Source of the DNA: Holophagales bacterium
Lineage (GTDB): Bacteria > Acidobacteriota > Thermoanaerobaculia > Multivoradales > JAGPDF01
Length of the DNA stretch: 64,000 bases
Assembly (NCBI GenBank): GCA_016699405.1
Contig: CP064972.1
Location: 2,387,501-2,451,500 of the forward strand
Direction of reading: 5' to 3'
How positions within the stretch are numbered: the first letter of the stretch is position 1; each line of letters starts with the position of its first letter. Under the pieces are notes generated by a model, which had not been told where the DNA came from, searched no databases, and worked only from the letters and a program-made list of their open reading frames with translations. The translations under genes were made by a program, and so were the position numbers. Below are positions 15,669 to 25,913 of the stretch, piece after piece.

Positions 15669-16913
15669 ATGACCGCACCCCTCGACCTCTCCTTCGTCCG
15701 TTCCTCCTTCCCCGCGCTCGCCGGGGAGTGGGTCTATCTCGACAACGCCGGTGGGTCGCAGGTGCCGGCGACGGTGGCGGAGGCGGTGCGGGAGTACCTG
15801 CTCACCGCGAACGTCCAGCACGGGGCGAGCTACGAGCCGTCGCGGCGCGCGATGGCGGCGGTCGAAGCGGGGCAGCGGGCGGTGGCGACGCTCGCCGGGA
15901 CGGAGGATCCGGCGGAGATCCTCCTCGGCTCGTCGACGACGGTGCTGATGCAGAACCTCGCGCGGGCGATGGTGGCCGGCGGCTGGCTCGCGCCGGGCGA
16001 CGAGGTGATCGTCACCGACTGCGACCACGAGGCCAATGCGGGACCATGGCGGCGGCTTGCCGCGCACGGTGTCGTGGTGCGCGAGTGGCGGCTCGACCGC
16101 GAGAGCCTGCGGTTGCGCGCCGAGGATCTCGCGCAGCTCCTGTCGCCGCGCACGCGGCTCGTCGCCTTCACCCACTGCTCGAACGTCGTCGGGAGCATCC
16201 ACGACGTCGCCGCGCTCGCCGCGCTGGCGCACCAGGTGGGTGCGCGCGTCGTCGTCGACGGCGTCGCCTTCGCGCCGCACCGGCTCGTCGACGTCGTGGC
16301 GCTCGGCGTCGACTTCTACGCCTTCAGCCTCTACAAGGTCTACGGGCCGCACCTCGCCGCGCTCTGGGGGCGGCGCGATCACTTCCTCGCCCTCGGCAAG
16401 CTGAACCACGAATTCGTTGGCGACGACGACGTGCCGTACAAGCTGCAGCCGGGCGGCCCCTGTTACGAGCTCGCGGCGGCGCTGCCGGCGACGCTCGACT
16501 ACCTCGTCGAGGTCGGACGACGGGCGGGTGCGCCCGGCGACGCACCGCCGCGCGCGGCGCTGGCGCAGGCGTTCGCGGCGCTCGCGGCGCACGAGGAGTC
16601 GCTCGCGGCGCCGCTGCTCGAGTTCCTGCGCTCGCGCTCCGACGTGCGGATCGTCGGCGATCCGTCGCCCGAGCGCTCGCAAAGGGCACCGACGGTGAGC
16701 TTCGTCGTCGCCGGGCGCGACTCGGCCGAGATCGTCGGGCGCGTCGACGAGCATCGGATCGGCATCCGCTTCGGTCACTTCTACGCCAAGCGGCTCATCG
16801 ACGGCCTCGGTCTCGCGCCGCAGAACGGCGTGGTGCGGGTGTCGATGGTGCACTACAACACGCGCGAGGAGATCGAGCGGCTGATCGCGGCGCTCGCGGT
16901 CGTGCTCGGCTGA
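15669..16913 (+). CDS. cysteine desulfurase-like aminotransferase class V
   Basis: 414 residues of the PLP-dependent class V family closest to the SufS/Csd-like group. Visible are VYLDNAGGSQVP at ~22, QHGASYEPSRRA at ~50, the cofactor His-Asn block CDHEANAGPWR at ~118, and the Schiff-base Lys in FSLYKVYGPH at ~222. The C-terminus has the small-domain motif GIRFGHFYAKRLI. No IscU/SufBCD partners are adjacent, so the substrate is uncertain; related proteins are annotated only as desulfurase-like. TAGAGT sits seven bases before the ATG, suggesting a leaderless transcript. Repeat copy C begins eight bases after the stop. Confidence 0.85.
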   Translation: MTAPLDLSFVRSSFPALAGEWVYLDNAGGSQVPATVAEAVREYLLTANVQHGASYEPSRRAMAAVEAGQRAVATLAGTEDPAEILLGSSTTVLMQNLARAMVAGGWLAPGDEVIVTDCDHEANAGPWRRLAAHGVVVREWRLDRESLRLRAEDLAQLLSPRTRLVAFTHCSNVVGSIHDVAALAALAHQVGARVVVDGVAFAPHRLVDVVALGVDFYAFSLYKVYGPHLAALWGRRDHFLALGKLNHEFVGDDDVPYKLQPGGPCYELAAALPATLDYLVEVGRRAGAPGDAPPRAALAQAFAALAAHEESLAAPLLEFLRSRSDVRIVGDPSPERSQRAPTVSFVVAGRDSAEIVGRVDEHRIGIRFGHFYAKRLIDGLGLAPQNGVVRVSMVHYNTREEIERLIAALAVVLG

Positions 16914-16920
16914 GCGCACC

Positions 16921-17236
16921 CCGCCCGGTCCGTCGAGGGCTCCTCCTCCGCGGGTCCCGTCGCTTTTCCGGCCGTCCCATCGACGGGCTTCCCGCCCAAC
17001 CCCCGGTTGTCGATGGGCCCCTCCGGAGACGCGCCACCCGCTCCGGAGGATCCCTCGCCGGACCTGCCCCCGCCTGTTTGGAAGACAGATCACTTCCAGT
17101 CTGGAGGGCCGCGGGTGGCCGGAGGGAGGGCTCCCGTCCCCACGCGGAGCATGGATTGACGATCGCGGCCGACTCTTCGCAGGTGATTCCGTGCGAGCCC
17201 GGAGACGGGAAGCCGGCCGGACAGGACCCGCGGCGG
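16921..17236 (+). repeat. structured dispersed repeat, copy C (316 nt)
   Basis: Exactly the length of copy B, same orientation relative to the window, and filling the gap between convergent csd-like and ispG genes. Inverted repeats: CCCATCGAC 16976-16984 with GTCGATGGG 17009-17017; CCTCCGGAG 17020-17028 with CTCCGGAGG 17041-17049; GCCGCGGGTGGCCGG 17108-17122 with CCGGCC 17213-17218 plus ACCCGCGGC 17226-17234. The core (about 17071-17105) is unlike copies A and B. Confidence 0.87.
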
Positions 17237-17249
17237 TGGGCGAGGTGCG

Positions 17250-18488
17250 CTACGTCGCGTTCTCGCGCCTGGCGTACTTGATCGCGACGTAGTCGTCGAG
17301 GATGCGGATGAACTGCGCGGCGAGCTCGTCGTAGGTGCCGTGGAGGGTGGCGAACTTCTGGCCGTCGACGAAGACCGGGCAGGTCGGCGCTTCGCCGGTG
17401 CCGGGCAGTGAGATGCCGATGTTGGCGGCCTTCGACTCGCCCGGGCCGTTGACGACGCAGCCCATCACCGCGATCTTCAGGTCCTCGACGCCTTCGTAGC
17501 GCACCTTCCACTCCGGCATCTTGGCGCGCGCGTACTCCTGCACGCTTTCGGCGAGCTGTTGGAAGGTCGTCGAGGTGGTGCGCCCGCACCCCGGGCAGGC
17601 GGTGATCGACGGGGCGAACGAGCGCAGGCCGAGCGACTGCAGGATCTCGCACGCCGCGTAGACCTCTTCGCGCCGGTCGCCGCCCGGCCGTGGGGTGAGC
17701 GAGACGCGGATGGTGTCGCCGATCCCTTCGGCGAGCAGCACCGCCATCGCCGAGGCCGACCAGGCGATTCCCTTGATCCCCATCCCCGCCTCGGTGAGAC
17801 CGAGGTGCAGCGGCTGCCGCGTGCGTCGGGCGAGCTCGCGATAGACCGCGACGAGCTCGAGCGGCCTCGAGACCTTGCAGGAGATGATCACCTGGTCCTC
17901 GCGCAAGCCGCAGGCGAGCGCCTGCTCGGTCGACGAGAGCGCCGAGACGATCATGCAGTCGGCGTAGATCTCCTCGGCCGAGAGCCCGAGCTCGCGGTCG
18001 GTGTTCTCCTGCATCTTCGCCATCACCAGCTCCTGGTCGAGCGAGCCGGCGTTGACGCCGATCCGTACCGGCTTGCCGTGCTCGACGGCGATCCGGCAGA
18101 TGGTGGCGAACTGATCGTCGCGCCGCTTGCCGTAGCCGACGTTGCCGGGGTTGATGCGGTACTTGTCGAGCACCCGGGCGCAGTCGGGGAAATCGGTGAG
18201 CAGCACGTGGCCGTTGTAGTGGAAGTCGCCGATCAGCGGTACGTCGCAGCCGAGCTCGTCGAGGCGACGGCGGATCTCCGGCACGGCGGCGGCCGCCTCC
18301 GGCAGGTTGACCGTCACCCGCACCAGCTCCGAGCCGGCGTTGGCCAGCTCGAAGCACTGCTGTGCCGTGGCGCGGACGTTGGCCGTGTCGGTCGAGGTCA
18401 TCGACTGGACGACCACCGGCGCGCCTCCGCCGACCTGGATCTTGCCGACCCGGACGCCGACGCTGGGTTGTCGTGGGGAGAGGCTCAT
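17250..18488 (-). CDS. ispG: 4-hydroxy-3-methylbut-2-en-1-yl diphosphate synthase
   Basis: 412 residues, full-length bacterial-type IspG. It converts MEcPP to HMBPP in the MEP isoprenoid pathway using a [4Fe-4S] cluster. TIM-barrel motifs [21 protein letters not shown] and RINPGNVG are followed by the cluster ligands in CPGCGRT (~297-303) and [10 protein letters not shown] (~340), whose Glu is catalytic. A TAAGAT hexamer on the minus strand at 18513-18518 could be the -10. Divergent from the VWFA protein. No other MEP gene is in the window. Confidence 0.97.
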   Translation of the reverse strand: MSLSPRQPSVGVRVGKIQVGGGAPVVVQSMTSTDTANVRATAQQCFELANAGSELVRVTVNLPEAAAAVPEIRRRLDELGCDVPLIGDFHYNGHVLLTDFPDCARVLDKYRINPGNVGYGKRRDDQFATICRIAVEHGKPVRIGVNAGSLDQELVMAKMQENTDRELGLSAEEIYADCMIVSALSSTEQALACGLREDQVIISCKVSRPLELVAVYRELARRTRQPLHLGLTEAGMGIKGIAWSASAMAVLLAEGIGDTIRVSLTPRPGGDRREEVYAACEILQSLGLRSFAPSITACPGCGRTTSTTFQQLAESVQEYARAKMPEWKVRYEGVEDLKIAVMGCVVNGPGESKAANIGISLPGTGEAPTCPVFVDGQKFATLHGTYDELAAQFIRILDDYVAIKYARRENAT

Positions 18489-18680
18489 CAGGGCTCCGCG
18501 TTCGTCGGGGCGATCTTAGCAGCGGGTCGACGGCGGACCGTCCGATTTGCCGCGGAGCGGGCGCCGCGGCAGCGCGAGATGCCGTGTGGAGCGCCGCTTT
18601 CGGAGGGTGAGCCTCCTGTACACTTCGGACGCCCGATGGCCTCGTCGCCGAGGCTCCCGATCGGCCCGGAGGACCGCTTC

Positions 18681-20489
18681 ATGGTGCCGCGCATGCTCTC
18701 TCTCGCCGCTCCGCTCGTCTTGCTCGCAGCGTCGCTTTCGCCCGCCGAGAACCCGCCCCAGGTCGCCAGCTTCGGCGAGCGGGTCGATGTCGAGGTGGTG
18801 AGCGTCGACGTCGTCGTGACCGACCGGGCGGGGCAGCGGATCACCGACCTCGGGCGCGACGATTTCGAGCTGCGCATCGACGGCCAGCCGGTCGCCGTCG
18901 AGTACTTCGCGGCGCCGCGCGGTGGCGCCTTGGCCGCTCGTCGCGGCGCCGGACATCCGCCTGCGTCGCCGGTGGCGAGCGCTCCGGCGGCGGCACCGGT
19001 CTCCGAACGGATCGCCGGCGCTCCCGCCGCCGCACCGCTGCGCTACCTCGTCGTCTTCATCGACCAGAGCGCGCTCGAAGCGCGCACCGCGGCGACGCTG
19101 ATCGACGAGATCCGCGAGTTCGTCATCCCGCAGCTCGACGGCACGCTCGCCGTCGTCGTCGCCGCCTACGTCGATTCGTTGCGCATCCTCGGGCCGGTCT
19201 CGACCGAGGTGGTCGAGGTCGACCGGGCGCTCTCCGAAGCGAAGCGGCTGCGCGGGCGCGGCACCGGACTGGTCGCCGAGCGCAACCGCCTCGAGCTCGA
19301 GATCCGCGCCTCGACCAGCGTCCCGGTCGAGCTTCTCCGTCGTCGCGCTTACCAGGACTCCGAGCGGACACGTTTCGAGACCGAGCTGCGACAGTTCGCC
19401 GAGGCCTCGGTGAGACGCCAGGCGCGGTCGCTCGCCGCTCTGCGCCAGTGGGTGAGCGCCCTCGCCTCGATCGAGGGACGCAAGTCGCTGCTGCTCGCCA
19501 CGACGGGATTCACCGGCGACCCGGCGAGCTACCTCAAATCGCTGCTCGACAAGGGGCAACGCTCGATGCGAGCTGGTCTCGCCGAGGGGGTCCCTCTCTT
19601 TCCGATGCCGATCAACTCCGAGCCGTCCGATGCCGATTCACTCGGCCTCGAGGGCACACGGCTCGCGGACCTCTTCGAGAAGACGGTGAGCGCCGCGGAG
19701 AACGCCCGCGTGGCCTTCTACACCATCTCGCCGCGCACGCCGCCGGTGGTGCAGACCTCGCCCGAGTTCGGCGGTCTGGGCAGCGAGACCGCCCAGGCCG
19801 CACCGCGCGATCTGGCGATCGTCGAAGCCTCGTCGAGCGTCGTGCGGCTCTCCGAGGCCACGGGCGGCGACAGCCTCTACGTCGACCACGATCTCTCCGA
19901 CAAGCTGGTGCGGGCGGTGGACGACGATGCCGCTGCCTACTCGCTCGGCTTCACCACCGGCGAGGCGGCGGGCGGCAAGGCGCACCGGATCGAGGTGCGG
20001 GTCAAGCGCGAGGGGCTCACGGCGCGGCATCGCGAGTCGTTCCGGCGTCGTTCGCTCGTCGACCGTGCCGAGGAGGCGCTCGCCGCCGCGATCTCGCTGC
20101 GCGCGGTGACCAATCCGCTCGGCATCGCCTTCGAGCTCGGCGTCGCCAAGCCCGACGGCAAGAAGGGCCACGGCAGCATCGTGCCGATGCTGGTGCGCAT
20201 CCCTCTGCAGTCCCTCGCCCTGGCGCCGGAGCCGGCGGGGCTGCGCGGCAGGCTCTCGGCGCGCGTGGCGATCCAGGGGGCCGACGGCGAGGTGCGGTTC
20301 GGTGGCGCGAATCCGCTCGACATCGCGGTGCCGGCGGCTGCGGCGGCGCGCGTCGCCACCCACGTCTGGCCCTACCGTGCCGAGCTGCGCCTGGCTCCGG
20401 GAGCCAATCGCGTCGCGGTGGTGATCGCCGACGAGCTCTCCGGGAGCTTCGCCACGGCGATCGCCACGATCGACATCCCGAAGCCCTAG
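18681..20489 (+). CDS. VWFA-related secreted protein (acidobacterial type)
   Basis: 602 residues from ATG 18681, chosen because GGAGG lies eight bases upstream and a signal peptide follows directly (MLSLAAPLVLLAASLSPAEN). ATG 18636 would add 15 residues. The early block VDVVVTDRAGQ and LGRDDFELRIDG is the hallmark of the VWFA-related family abundant in Acidobacteria. A degenerate von Willebrand A fold follows (YLVVFIDQSAL at ~115, IEGRKSLLLATTGF at ~270), with the MIDAS motif poorly kept. The C-terminus is beta-rich. Probably extracytoplasmic; the role of this family is not established. Confidence 0.85.
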   Translation: MVPRMLSLAAPLVLLAASLSPAENPPQVASFGERVDVEVVSVDVVVTDRAGQRITDLGRDDFELRIDGQPVAVEYFAAPRGGALAARRGAGHPPASPVASAPAAAPVSERIAGAPAAAPLRYLVVFIDQSALEARTAATLIDEIREFVIPQLDGTLAVVVAAYVDSLRILGPVSTEVVEVDRALSEAKRLRGRGTGLVAERNRLELEIRASTSVPVELLRRRAYQDSERTRFETELRQFAEASVRRQARSLAALRQWVSALASIEGRKSLLLATTGFTGDPASYLKSLLDKGQRSMRAGLAEGVPLFPMPINSEPSDADSLGLEGTRLADLFEKTVSAAENARVAFYTISPRTPPVVQTSPEFGGLGSETAQAAPRDLAIVEASSSVVRLSEATGGDSLYVDHDLSDKLVRAVDDDAAAYSLGFTTGEAAGGKAHRIEVRVKREGLTARHRESFRRRSLVDRAEEALAAAISLRAVTNPLGIAFELGVAKPDGKKGHGSIVPMLVRIPLQSLALAPEPAGLRGRLSARVAIQGADGEVRFGGANPLDIAVPAAAAARVATHVWPYRAELRLAPGANRVAVVIADELSGSFATAIATIDIPKP

Positions 20490-20582
20490 CCGCTCCGGCC
20501 GGCGTCCCCTCGTCGCTCGTGCGCCCTCGCCCGGCGTGAATTAGTCTCGTGCTGCGGCGCCTGGATGCCGCGAGGAGGAGCG

Positions 20583-23500
20583 ATGCGCGCGACCGAGCAG
20601 ATCGTCGGACTGGTGCTCTCCGCATTCCTCGGCGGGGGTGCCTTGCAGGCCGCGCCGCCGGCGAGTTGGAGCGACCCGCCGGAGCTCGAGGGGCTCAAGT
20701 TCCGTTCGGTCGGTCCGGCCCTCGGCGGGCGGGTGACGCGCGTCGCCGGCGTGCCGGGCGACCCGCTGACCAGCTTCGTGGCCACCGCCGGAGGCGGGCT
20801 CTGGCGCTCGGTCGACGGCGGTGAGCACTTCTCGCCGGTATTCGACGGGCAACCGACGGCGACGATCGGCGCGATCGCGGTGGCGCCGTCGGACCGCAAC
20901 GTCGTCTACGCCGGTTCCGGAGAAGCCAACATCCGCGGCAACGTCGAGCCGGGCAACGGCATCTACCGCTCGACCGACGGCGGAACGACGTGGAAGCAGG
21001 TGTGGACGCAGAAGGGGCAGATCGGCGCCCTCGCCGTCGACCCGCGCAACGCCGATGTCGCCCTGGCCGCGGTGCTCGGCCACGCCTTCGGTCCGAACGC
21101 GGAGCGCGGCGTCTATCGCACGACCGACGGCGGGCAGAGCTGGAAGCGCGTGCTCTTCGTCGACGAGGCGACCGGCGCCTCGGACGTGGCGATCGACGCG
21201 ACGAATCCGCGCATCCTCTTCGCCGGGCTCTGGCAGGCGCGGCGGACGCCGTGGAGCCTGACGAGCGGCGGGCCCGGAAGCGGTCTCTACCGCTCGAGCG
21301 ACGGCGGCGAGAGCTGGACGCGCCTCGCCGGCAAGGGGTTGCCGGAGGGGATCTGGGGGAAGGTCGGCGTGGCGGTCGCGCCCTCCGACGGACGCCGCGT
21401 CTACGCGCTGATCGAGGCCGAGCAGGGCGGCCTCTTCCGCTCCGACGACGGCGGCGCCACCTGGTCGCTCGCCAACGCCCACCACGTGCTGCGCCAGCGC
21501 GCCTGGTACTACACGACGCTCACCGTCGACCCGACGAACCCGGACGTCGCCTGGTTCCCGCAGGTGCGGCTGCTGCGCTCGATCGACGGCGGTCGCACCG
21601 TGCAGCCGGTCAAGGGACCGCACCACGGCGACCACCACGACGTGTGGATCGACCCGCGCGACCCGCGGCGGATGATCGACGGCAACGACGGCGGCGTCGA
21701 CCTGTCGCTCGACGGGGGAGCGAGCTGGCGTTCCACGCCGCTGCCGATCTCACAGGTCTACCGCCTGGCGGTGGACCGCTCGCGGCCCTTCCGCATCGCG
21801 GTGACGATGCAGGACATCGGCTCGGCGGTGGGGCCGAGCCGCAGTCTGACCGGCGAGGGGATCCCGATCGCCGAGTGGACGTACGGCGGCGGTGGCGAGG
21901 CGGGTGACATCCAGATCGACGCGAACGATCCGAACGTGGTGTGGGCCGGCGAGTACGGTGGCTACCTCTCGCGCGCCGATCTCGCCAGCGGAGAGCTGCA
22001 GAACGTTTCCGTCTACCCGTTCAACTCCTCCGGCCACGGGGCGGTCGAGCTGCGCCATCGCTTCCAGTGGACGGCGCCGATCCTGCTCTCGCCGCACGAT
22101 CCGCGGACGGTCTACCACGGCGCCGAGCGGCTCTTCCGCACCCGCGACGGCGGTGCGACCTGGACGGCGATCTCCCCCGACCTGACCCGCAACGACCCGG
22201 GCAAGCAGCAGTGGTCGGGCGGTCCGATCACCGGAGACAACACCGGCGTCGAGGTCTACGGCACCCTCTTCGCCCTCGCCGAGTCGCCGCTCGTCCGCGG
22301 CCTGCTCTGGGCGGGAAGCGACGACGGGCGGGTGCACCTGTCGCGCGACGACGGAGCGAGCTGGGAGGACCTCACGCCGCGCCTCCCCGGGTTCCCCGAG
22401 TGGGGGACGGTGCGAGCGATCGAGGCTTCGCCGCATGCCCCGGGCACCGCGTGGGTGGTGGCCTCGGCCTACCGCCTGGACGACGATCGCCCCTACCTCT
22501 GGCGTACCACCGACTTCGGCCGCACCTGGACGAGCCTCACGGCGACGCTGCCGTCGGACCTCTTCCTCCATTGCCTGCGCGAAGATCCGCGCCAGCCCGG
22601 CCTGCTCTACCTCGGGACCGAGCGCGGCCTGGCGTTGTCGCGCGACGGCGGCGCCAGTTGGCGCCCGCTGCGCGCCAATCTGCCGACCGTGGCGGTGGCG
22701 GATCTGGAGGTCGCCGGCGACGCGCTCGTCCTCGGGACGCACGGTCGCTCGGTGTGGGTGCTCGACGACCTGACCCCAGTGAGACTCGCCGGCAGCGAGG
22801 CCGGCCGAGCGCCGGTGACGCTCTTTCAGCCCACCCCGGCGGTGCGCTGGCGGAGCGGTCTCTCGTGGGCCCAGGTCGGGGCTTCGGGCGCGGGAGAGAA
22901 CCCGCCGAACGGCGCGTCGATCTGGTACCGCCTCACCGCCCCGGTGAAGGAGGCCCGGTTGGAGATCCTCGACGCGGGCGGCCTCGTCCGCACGCTCCGC
23001 AGCGACGTCTCGCCGGCGGCGCACCCGCCGGACGACCCCGACCAGCCGACCGCACCGCCCGAACCGGCCCTCGACGTCGCCGCCGGGCTGCACCGCGCGG
23101 TGTGGGACCTGCGTGCCGAGGGCACGCCCGAGATTCCGCGCGCCAAGCTCGATGCCGGCGACCCGGAGACGGGTCCGCGCGTGCCGCCGGGGCGCTATCG
23201 CCTGCGGCTCGTCGCCGGCGGCGCGAGCGCCGAGGCGGATCTGGTCGTCGAGCGCGATCCGCGCTCGCGCGACGGCGACCCCGCGATCGCCGAACGCTAC
23301 GCCTTTGCCCGCGCCCTGCGCGACGATCTCGCGCGCGCCGCCGACGCCGTGGCGCGGGTGCGGGCGATCGACGATCAGCTCGCTCCCCTGGCCGCGCGCT
23401 GGCTGCCGCTCGAAGGCGCCCGCGAGCTCCTGCCGCGGGTCGAGGCGCTCCGCGGGCGCTGTCGCGAGATCGAAGGGCGGCTCCACAACCCGCAGGCCCA

Positions 23501-23756
23501 GGTGGTCTACGACATCCTGGCGCAGCGCGGCGGAGCGCAGCTCTACTCGCAGCTCGCGCCGCTCGCCGAGTGGGTCGCCGACGCCGACACGGCGCCGACC
23601 CAGGGGATGCGCGAGGTGGCGAGCGAGCTTCACGAACGGCTCGCGGCGCTCGAGCGCGAGATCGCCGAGCTCGAATCGGGTCCGCTCGCGGCGCTGCTCG
23701 CCGAGGCGGCAGCGCGCCGCATCCCGATCGTCGCGTTGCCGCCCCGGGACCGCTAG
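20583..23756 (+). CDS. sortilin/VPS10-like BNR-repeat secreted protein
   Basis: 1057 residues. ATG 20583 has GAGGAGGAG just upstream and opens a signal peptide ending near LQAAPPA. At least eight BNR/Asp-box repeats (RSTDGGTTWK, RTTDGGQSWK, RSSDGGESWT, RSDDGGATWS, RTRDGGATWT, LSRDDGASWE, RTTDFGRTWT, LSRDGGASWR) spread over residues ~60-720 predict a ten-bladed VPS10/sialidase-like propeller. After ~730 comes a beta-sandwich part (HRAVWDLRAEGTPEIP) and a helical tail. Homologues are often labelled glycosyl hydrolase, but no glycosidase centre is evident, so a binding or protease-processing role is equally possible. Confidence 0.85.
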   Translation: MRATEQIVGLVLSAFLGGGALQAAPPASWSDPPELEGLKFRSVGPALGGRVTRVAGVPGDPLTSFVATAGGGLWRSVDGGEHFSPVFDGQPTATIGAIAVAPSDRNVVYAGSGEANIRGNVEPGNGIYRSTDGGTTWKQVWTQKGQIGALAVDPRNADVALAAVLGHAFGPNAERGVYRTTDGGQSWKRVLFVDEATGASDVAIDATNPRILFAGLWQARRTPWSLTSGGPGSGLYRSSDGGESWTRLAGKGLPEGIWGKVGVAVAPSDGRRVYALIEAEQGGLFRSDDGGATWSLANAHHVLRQRAWYYTTLTVDPTNPDVAWFPQVRLLRSIDGGRTVQPVKGPHHGDHHDVWIDPRDPRRMIDGNDGGVDLSLDGGASWRSTPLPISQVYRLAVDRSRPFRIAVTMQDIGSAVGPSRSLTGEGIPIAEWTYGGGGEAGDIQIDANDPNVVWAGEYGGYLSRADLASGELQNVSVYPFNSSGHGAVELRHRFQWTAPILLSPHDPRTVYHGAERLFRTRDGGATWTAISPDLTRNDPGKQQWSGGPITGDNTGVEVYGTLFALAESPLVRGLLWAGSDDGRVHLSRDDGASWEDLTPRLPGFPEWGTVRAIEASPHAPGTAWVVASAYRLDDDRPYLWRTTDFGRTWTSLTATLPSDLFLHCLREDPRQPGLLYLGTERGLALSRDGGASWRPLRANLPTVAVADLEVAGDALVLGTHGRSVWVLDDLTPVRLAGSEAGRAPVTLFQPTPAVRWRSGLSWAQVGASGAGENPPNGASIWYRLTAPVKEARLEILDAGGLVRTLRSDVSPAAHPPDDPDQPTAPPEPALDVAAGLHRAVWDLRAEGTPEIPRAKLDAGDPETGPRVPPGRYRLRLVAGGASAEADLVVERDPRSRDGDPAIAERYAFARALRDDLARAADAVARVRAIDDQLAPLAARWLPLEGARELLPRVEALRGRCREIEGRLHNPQAQVVYDILAQRGGAQLYSQLAPLAEWVADADTAPTQGMREVASELHERLAALEREIAELESGPLAALLAEAAARRIPIVALPPRDR

Positions 23757-23826
23757 GGGGTGTGGGCGGCATCCGCGGTCGCCCAGCCGAGGCTAGAATC
23801 GCCCTCCCGGAGGGAAAGCTGACGTC

Positions 23827-25695
23827 ATGGAGCGCGACACCGGAGGCGACGAGCTGTCCCATTCGATCCTCCTCGGACAGGATCGAATCGTCGAGCTCAT
23901 CGCCCTCGGTGTCGCGGCGACAGAGGTCTTTGCCGAGATCTGCCAGGTCGCGGCGCGACGCTTCGGCGGGGTGAACTGCGCGATCCTGATCGCCGACACG
24001 GAGCGTGCGCGGCTCTCGCTGGTGGCGGCCTCCGGCGTGCCGGAGGCGATGGCCGAAGCGCTCACCGCCCTCGATCCGGCCCGGGCGAGCGACGTCTTCC
24101 CGGCGCTCGCCGGCGGCGGCCCGCAGGTCGTCGAGTCGATCGCTCGCGAACCGCGCTGGGCGGCGCTCTCCGCCGCTGCGCGCAACGCCGGACTCGACGC
24201 CGCCTGGTCGTCGGGGATCCGCACGCCCGGCCGGAAGCAGGAGGAGCCGGCCGAAGGGCTGCTGCTCTTTCTCCTGCCGGGGGAGCGGCGTCCCTCGTCG
24301 CGCGGCTTGCGCGTGCTCGAGATGCTGGCGCGACTCGCCGGCATGGCGCTCGAGCGCGATCGCCTGACCCGTGACCGCGAGCGGGAGGCCTCGCTCGATC
24401 CGCTGACCCGCCTTCCCAGCCGTCCGCTCTTCGACCGCCTGCTCGCCGACCTCGTCGAGCTGGCGAGCCCGGACCACACGCGCTTCGCCCTGGTGCTGGT
24501 CGACCTCGATCGGTTCGCGGCGCTCAACCGCGCGCTCGGTCCGAGCACCGGCGACCTGCTGCTGCGCAGCTTCGGGCATCGGCTCCGCCACGCCTTGCGC
24601 GAAGGCGATCTCGCGGCGCGACTCGAGGGCGACTGCTTCGCCCTGCTGGTCCGCCTCGAGGGCAAGGCCGACGAGGCGCAGGGACTCGCCGAGCGGCTCG
24701 TCGCCACCGTGCGGCAGGGGTTCGAGTTCGGCAAGGAGTCGGTCGGGGTCACCGCCAGCCTGGGGATCGCCCTCTATCCGTGGGACGGCCTCGATCCCGC
24801 GGCGCTCGTCGCGCACGCCGAGCTCGCCTTGCGCGCCGGCCAACTGCGCGGGGGGGATCGCGCGAGCTTCTACTCGCCAGCGCTCGCCGAGCCGCCGCGT
24901 GCCCTCGCCGCTGCCGTGGCGCCACCGGCCCCGGTCGCCGAGCCCGAGGAGACCTTCCGGGTCGCCGATCTCGAGCTGCTCTGGGAGCCGGTGCTCGAGC
25001 TGGCGACGCGGCGCCTCGTCGCGCTGTCGCCGATCGCCACCCTTCCGCGACCCGGCAACGAACGGATCTCGGGGGCCGATCTGTGGCGCCTGGCCGCGCG
25101 CGGCGGAGCGCTCGCGGCGGCCAACCGCTGGTGGGCGAGCGCGGCGATCGAGCAGGCCGCCGGGTGGATCGGCAAGGCGCCGGGGCATCTCGTGCTGTCA
25201 CTCGCCGTCGTCGGGCCGCAGACGGCGGACGGCGGCCTGACGGCGACGCTCAACGACCTCTTCTCGGCGCATCGCGCGCTGGCCTCGCGGTTCGAGGTCG
25301 TTCTGCCGGAGCTACCGACGCCGCGCGATCTCGACGGCGCGCGCGAGCTGCTCGCCAGCCTGGCGGCGATCGGCGTGCGGGGGGCGCTCGGCGAGATCGG
25401 TTCGGGGCCTCTCCCGCTCGATCTCCTGGTGGAGCGTCCGACGCCGCGCTGGCGCCTGGCGACGAGCGCCGTGCGGGCAGCGACGCGCACGGCGGAGCGC
25501 GGCGACCTGCTCGAGGGTCTGCTCACCCTGGCGCATCGGCTCGGGGCGCGTGTCGAGGCGGCGGGGGTGGAGAGCGCGCGCGACCTCAGCTGGCTCGTCG
25601 CCCATCGCTGCGACTGGGCGAGCGGCCGGGCGGTGCGGGCGCCGCTCGACACGTCCGAGGTGCGCCTGGCGCTGCTCGAGTCGGGCGACCGTTGA
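23827..25695 (+). CDS. GAF-GGDEF-EAL protein with degenerate catalytic motifs
   Basis: 622 residues. Residues ~25-180 look like a GAF sensor. Residues ~190-340 are a diguanylate-cyclase fold (SLDPLTRLPSRPLFD, VLVDLDRFAALNRALG), but the GGDEF signature is replaced by EGDCF, so catalysis is unlikely. From ~375 to the end an EAL-like fold is visible: the opening strand reads LLWEPVLELATRRLVALSPI where EAL is expected, and the end matches the family's E-GVES...L...GCDWASG pattern. Both enzymatic sites look lost, which suggests a c-di-GMP receptor or scaffold. TAGAAT at 23793-23798 is a plausible -10, and GGAGGG lies upstream of the ATG. Confidence 0.82.
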   Translation: MERDTGGDELSHSILLGQDRIVELIALGVAATEVFAEICQVAARRFGGVNCAILIADTERARLSLVAASGVPEAMAEALTALDPARASDVFPALAGGGPQVVESIAREPRWAALSAAARNAGLDAAWSSGIRTPGRKQEEPAEGLLLFLLPGERRPSSRGLRVLEMLARLAGMALERDRLTRDREREASLDPLTRLPSRPLFDRLLADLVELASPDHTRFALVLVDLDRFAALNRALGPSTGDLLLRSFGHRLRHALREGDLAARLEGDCFALLVRLEGKADEAQGLAERLVATVRQGFEFGKESVGVTASLGIALYPWDGLDPAALVAHAELALRAGQLRGGDRASFYSPALAEPPRALAAAVAPPAPVAEPEETFRVADLELLWEPVLELATRRLVALSPIATLPRPGNERISGADLWRLAARGGALAAANRWWASAAIEQAAGWIGKAPGHLVLSLAVVGPQTADGGLTATLNDLFSAHRALASRFEVVLPELPTPRDLDGARELLASLAAIGVRGALGEIGSGPLPLDLLVERPTPRWRLATSAVRAATRTAERGDLLEGLLTLAHRLGARVEAAGVESARDLSWLVAHRCDWASGRAVRAPLDTSEVRLALLESGDR

Positions 25696-25913
25696 TCGCA
25701 GGCGGCACGGGCCGCCGCGAACGGGGGATCGCCGGCGCCAACGTCCGGATGCGCGGCCCGGGGGCGAGGCGTCGGGCGCCGACGCCCGCCTGGCGGGAGG
25801 CGGGGCGAGGGAGAATGAGCGCCGCGCGGTGACGGTCCGTTCCGGTGACGCCGCGACGCCTCGCCGGCCGGATTCGTGTCGCGGTGAGGGCCACCAGGGG
25901 CTGGAGCGACGGG

